A DNA stretch of 25,219 nt, taken from positions 1-25,219 of the forward strand of contig CAKOJO010000013.1 of assembly GCA_934090595.1 (NCBI GenBank), written 5' to 3'. Under the pieces are notes generated by a model, which saw nothing but the letters and a program-made list of their open reading frames with translations, was not told the DNA's origin and made no database searches. This DNA comes from an uncultured Bacilli bacterium (GTDB lineage: Bacteria > Bacillota_I > Bacilli_A > RF39 > UBA660). Positions 23,258 to 25,219 of this stretch are shown here, piece after piece; the first letter of the stretch is position 1, and every line of letters starts with the position of its first letter. A program made the translations under genes and the position numbers.

Positions 23258-23929
23258 TTATTTTTTATACTTTAATCGTATTAATTTAGAAAAACTTGCA
23301 ATAAAAGGAAGTGCTGGTGTTCCACTTCTATAGATTGTGGTGGATTTTCCTCCATGGAATATTGGTTCTAAAACGATGTTTTTATTTTTTATTAGGCATC
23401 CAAATCCTTCGAGTGAATTGTCTTCGATTGTTATTAAATCGATATTGTTATAATTAATTTCTTTGTAGTTATTTGATAGGTCTGTGTGATAGTAGCATTT
23501 TTTGTCTTTTAAGAAGTTGCTTACTTCATTTATGTTTTCGATATTTGAAATGCTTACTAGGATTGTGTTGTTGTCTATTAGATTGTTTAATTTTGCTAGA
23601 TCTGCTTTATTGTCTGTGATGTCGATTGTTCTTATTTCAAATGATGAATGTTTTGATGGAAGTAAAACTGTATCATCTTCGTTTGAACCTATGATTACGT
23701 TTTTGTTTTTATGAAGAGCATCTAATCCAAAGATTGTTAAGTTGTTGGATTCACATCTTCCACTTGTGTATATGACTTCTTTGTCTTTTAGATTTAGTGT
23801 GTCTAATATCTGTTTAGTCGATGCATTTTCAAGTTGTTTTGATTTTGTTCCTAGTTTATGTAGTGAATTACTGTTTCCAATGAACTCTTGGGATACTTTT
23901 ATAAATGTTTCTAATATTTCTTTATTCAT
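23258..23929 (-). CDS. Degenerate, C-terminally short cysteine-desulfurase-like protein (pseudoenzyme)
   Basis: 223 residues, against ~380-400 for NifS/IscS. It keeps the active-site scaffold: NSLHKLG at 21-27, YTSGRCESNN at 54-63, Asp150 (PLP ring partner) in HTD, and the loop HGGKSTTIYRSGT at 192-204. It has lost the PLP lysine: the usual SHK reads DNS at 170-172. The active-site His (EHSS in its partner) is replaced by NEDD at 83-86. The sequence ends at ~223, so the C-terminal domain with the catalytic Cys is missing. ATG 23929 overlaps the stop of the intact desulfurase by eight bases and has GAGGTGAT upstream, so it is translationally coupled. The frame is clean, with no frameshift, suggesting it is maintained. 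I infer a non-catalytic subunit. Confidence 0.8.
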   Translation of the reverse strand: MNKEILETFIKVSQEFIGNSNSLHKLGTKSKQLENASTKQILDTLNLKDKEVIYTSGRCESNNLTIFGLDALHKNKNVIIGSNEDDTVLLPSKHSSFEIRTIDITDNKADLAKLNNLIDNNTILVSISNIENINEVSNFLKDKKCYYHTDLSNNYKEINYNNIDLITIEDNSLEGFGCLIKNKNIVLEPIFHGGKSTTIYRSGTPALPFIASFSKLIRLKYKK

Positions 23930-24968
23930 TTGTGATCACCTCGATTGATGAGATTAGTTTGTTAATGTCTTGTTGTGTAGTTAAGTACGATAGACTTATT
24001 CTGACGCTAGTTTTTGCTCTTTCTAAATCATTTGTTAGTGCATAGACTGCTTTTGAATAGTCATTTGTACTAGAGCAGGCGCTTTTTGTGGATATTAAGA
24101 TATCGTCCATTTCTAGTCTGTGTAAGAATGTTTCTGGTTTGTAGTTTTTGATGCTTATATTCAGAATATGTGGTATGCAGTTGTCAGTGCTATTTATTGT
24201 AATGTTTTCGTTTTTCAGATTTTTTATTTTTTCTTTTAAATATGTATTTATTTTTTTTACGTATTCATATTGTTCTTTGTTTTCAAATTGTAGTTCTAAT
24301 GCTTTGGTAAATGATTTTATAAGTGCGTAGTTATATGTTCTTGTTCCATATAAAATTGGTGTTAGTTCTAAATCTTTTTTTGTTAAAAGAACTCCGATTC
24401 CTTTTAGTCCAAAGAATTTGTGTGATGTAAAGCTTATCATGTCACAGGTTGAAAAGTCAATATTAACTTTTCCAATACTTTGAGTCATATCACTATGAAA
24501 GGTTATATTTTTTTCGTTTAGCACTTTGCCTATTTCCTGTATTGGTTGTAAAAGTCCTGTTTCACTGTTTACTGAAGCAATTGTTACTAGTATGGTTTTG
24601 TTTGTTATTAATTCTTTTAAATGATTGATGTCTACTACTCCATCGATTAAGTTTACATAATCTATGATAAATCCTTTCTTTTCATAGTACGATAGGCATT
24701 CATTTATTGAGGAGTGTTCTAGTTTAGTTGTAATAATGTGATATCCTTTTTCTTTATATTTATTTAGAATTCCACATATTGCAGTATTGTTTGATTCTGT
24801 TGAGCCAGATGTATAGGTTACATCCATATCTGTTTTTAATAAGGTTTTTAGTTTTTCTTTTTCTTGTGCTCCCAATAAATCGGTATATTTTGTTTCACCA
24901 TATTTAGAAAACTCTTTTAGAATGGCTTCGTTTACCGGTGTTGTAGCACTGTAATCAAAATATAACAT
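23922..24968 (-). CDS. Cysteine desulfurase, NifS/IscS-like
   Basis: A 348-residue fold-type I PLP enzyme, which takes sulfur from cysteine and passes it on as persulfide. PLP lysine Lys184 is in SHKFFG, Asp160 and Gln163 are in HSDMTQ, His85 in EHSS, and the catalytic Cys298 in STKSACSS. It is 30-50 residues shorter than usual: the N-terminal GNPSSxH region is replaced by SKYGETKYTDLLG, and the RSGT loop by YGTRTYNY. Its partner, the degenerate copy downstream, still has both. It could supply ThiI or another acceptor. Start ATG 24968 (MLYFDYSATTP) is chosen by family N-terminus, with GGTGAT just upstream; ATG 24980 is possible. No iscU, sufBCD or mnmA is beside it. Confidence 0.88.
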   Translation of the reverse strand: MLYFDYSATTPVNEAILKEFSKYGETKYTDLLGAQEKEKLKTLLKTDMDVTYTSGSTESNNTAICGILNKYKEKGYHIITTKLEHSSINECLSYYEKKGFIIDYVNLIDGVVDINHLKELITNKTILVTIASVNSETGLLQPIQEIGKVLNEKNITFHSDMTQSIGKVNIDFSTCDMISFTSHKFFGLKGIGVLLTKKDLELTPILYGTRTYNYALIKSFTKALELQFENKEQYEYVKKINTYLKEKIKNLKNENITINSTDNCIPHILNISIKNYKPETFLHRLEMDDILISTKSACSSTNDYSKAVYALTNDLERAKTSVRISLSYLTTQQDINKLISSIEVITNE

Positions 24969-24985
24969 ATAAATCACCATGTACT

Positions 24986-25014
24986 ATATTAACATTTTTT
25001 TATTTTTTTTGCAA
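24986..25014 (-). promoter_or_regulatory. Putative promoter of the desulfurase operon
   Basis: On the minus strand TTGCAA (25009-25014), 17 bases, TAATAT (24986-24991). The -10 matches only four of six. It is divergent from the tRNA promoter. Confidence 0.35.
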
Positions 25015-25020
25015 AAGTTA

Positions 25021-25048
25021 TTGACAAATGGATTTGTTCTGGTATAAT
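25021..25048 (+). promoter_or_regulatory. Sigma-A promoter of tRNA-Gly
   Basis: TTGACA (25021-25026), 16 bases, TATAAT (25043-25048) with an extended -10 TGG just before it: a near-consensus promoter 32 bases before the tRNA. Confidence 0.85.
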
Positions 25049-25080
25049 TAAATATGCCTACATTTCTTGTAGTTGTTAGT

Positions 25081-25154
25081 GCAGATGTAGTTTAATGGTA
25101 GAACCTCAGCCTTCCAAGCTGACTACGTGGGTTCGATTCCCATCATCTGCTCCA
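25081..25154 (+). tRNA. tRNA-Gly (anticodon UCC), CCA encoded
   Basis: Acceptor arms GCAGATG/CATCTGC, discriminator T and encoded CCA at 25152-25154. The anticodon stem CAGC/GCTG holds the loop CTTCCAA with anticodon TCC at 25113-25115. The T loop GTTCGATTC and D-loop TTTAATGGTA are regular. Confidence 0.96.
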
Positions 25155-25192
25155 GAAGCAAAAATCGTCGCACCAAAGCGATGTTAATGATT

Positions 25193-25219
25193 AAATCAAT
25201 CAGAAATGATTGATTTTTT
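25193..25219 (+). terminator. Terminator of tRNA-Gly
   Basis: 10-bp arms AAATCAATCA/TGATTGATTT around GAAA, with T residues at the window end. A smaller ATCG/CGAT pairing lies just before, at about 25164-25182. Confidence 0.85.

Noticed and set aside
23258..23929. Short desulfurase-like gene as a plain pseudogene of the neighbour
   Set aside because: It has an uninterrupted frame, a good ribosome binding site and an overlap with the upstream stop, and retains motifs the neighbour has lost, so decay alone does not explain it.
1..25219. CRISPR array, insertion sequence or prophage
   Set aside because: No spaced identical repeats, transposase, integrase or phage structural genes are visible; the only direct repeats are the sensor and promoter duplications.

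Overview
The window is very AT-rich and reads with the standard genetic code: TGG encodes Trp, nearly all stops are TAA, and no reading frame needs TGA. Canonical sigma-A promoters, AGGAGG-type ribosome binding sites, compact rho-independent terminators, a T-box leader, a rhodanese-less ThiI and an alpha/beta-type small acid-soluble spore protein point to a low-GC, spore-forming Bacillota. An uncultured gut lineage of the Erysipelotrichia/Mollicutes-related Bacilli is my best guess; the lineage is inference, whereas the sporulation capacity is supported by a gene plus a sigma-G-like promoter.

Layout. (1) 1-6507, minus strand: two consecutive modules, each an adenylate-forming (AMP-binding) ligase followed by a seven-TM hybrid-kinase-like sensor. 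The second sensor is cut by the window edge. Both ligases have the same 52-bp promoter with a dyad over the -10 box, and both sensors lack the phospho-accepting His (Gln instead). (2) 6614-11359, minus strand: an unknown protein, a spore SASP, thiI, trigger factor, a PF06541-type membrane protein and a small heat-shock protein, mostly as single-gene units with their own terminators. (3) 11382-13767: a small three-TM protein and a large secreted protein whose C-terminal C-type-lectin-like region looks like a target of a diversity-generating retroelement. (4) 13846-15488: asnS under an asparagine T-box. (5) 15544-18618: an unknown membrane-anchored protein on the plus strand, and a minus-strand formate-tetrahydrofolate ligase operon with two small genes. 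(6) 18810-20889, plus strand: a membrane-bound HTH regulator and a second PF06541-like protein. (7) 20914-24968, minus strand: a translationally coupled thioredoxin-like/PH-domain pair, a DUF975 protein, and an operon of a cysteine desulfurase, a degenerate half-length desulfurase and a Cys-rich DUF1540 protein. (8) 25021-25219: tRNA-Gly(UCC) with promoter and terminator.

How they may work together. ThiI needs persulfide sulfur from a NifS-type desulfurase, and one is encoded 15 kb away. AsnS, ThiI, trigger factor, Hsp20 and tRNA-Gly form a translation and protein-quality background. The strongest candidates for an undescribed system are the repeated ligase/pseudo-kinase modules and the overlapping active/inactive desulfurase pair. 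Almost every intergenic gap is filled by a terminator and a promoter, and several stop codons lie inside terminator stems. No stretch longer than 300 bases lacks a gene except the asnS leader and promoter region (15226-15594), which is explained.
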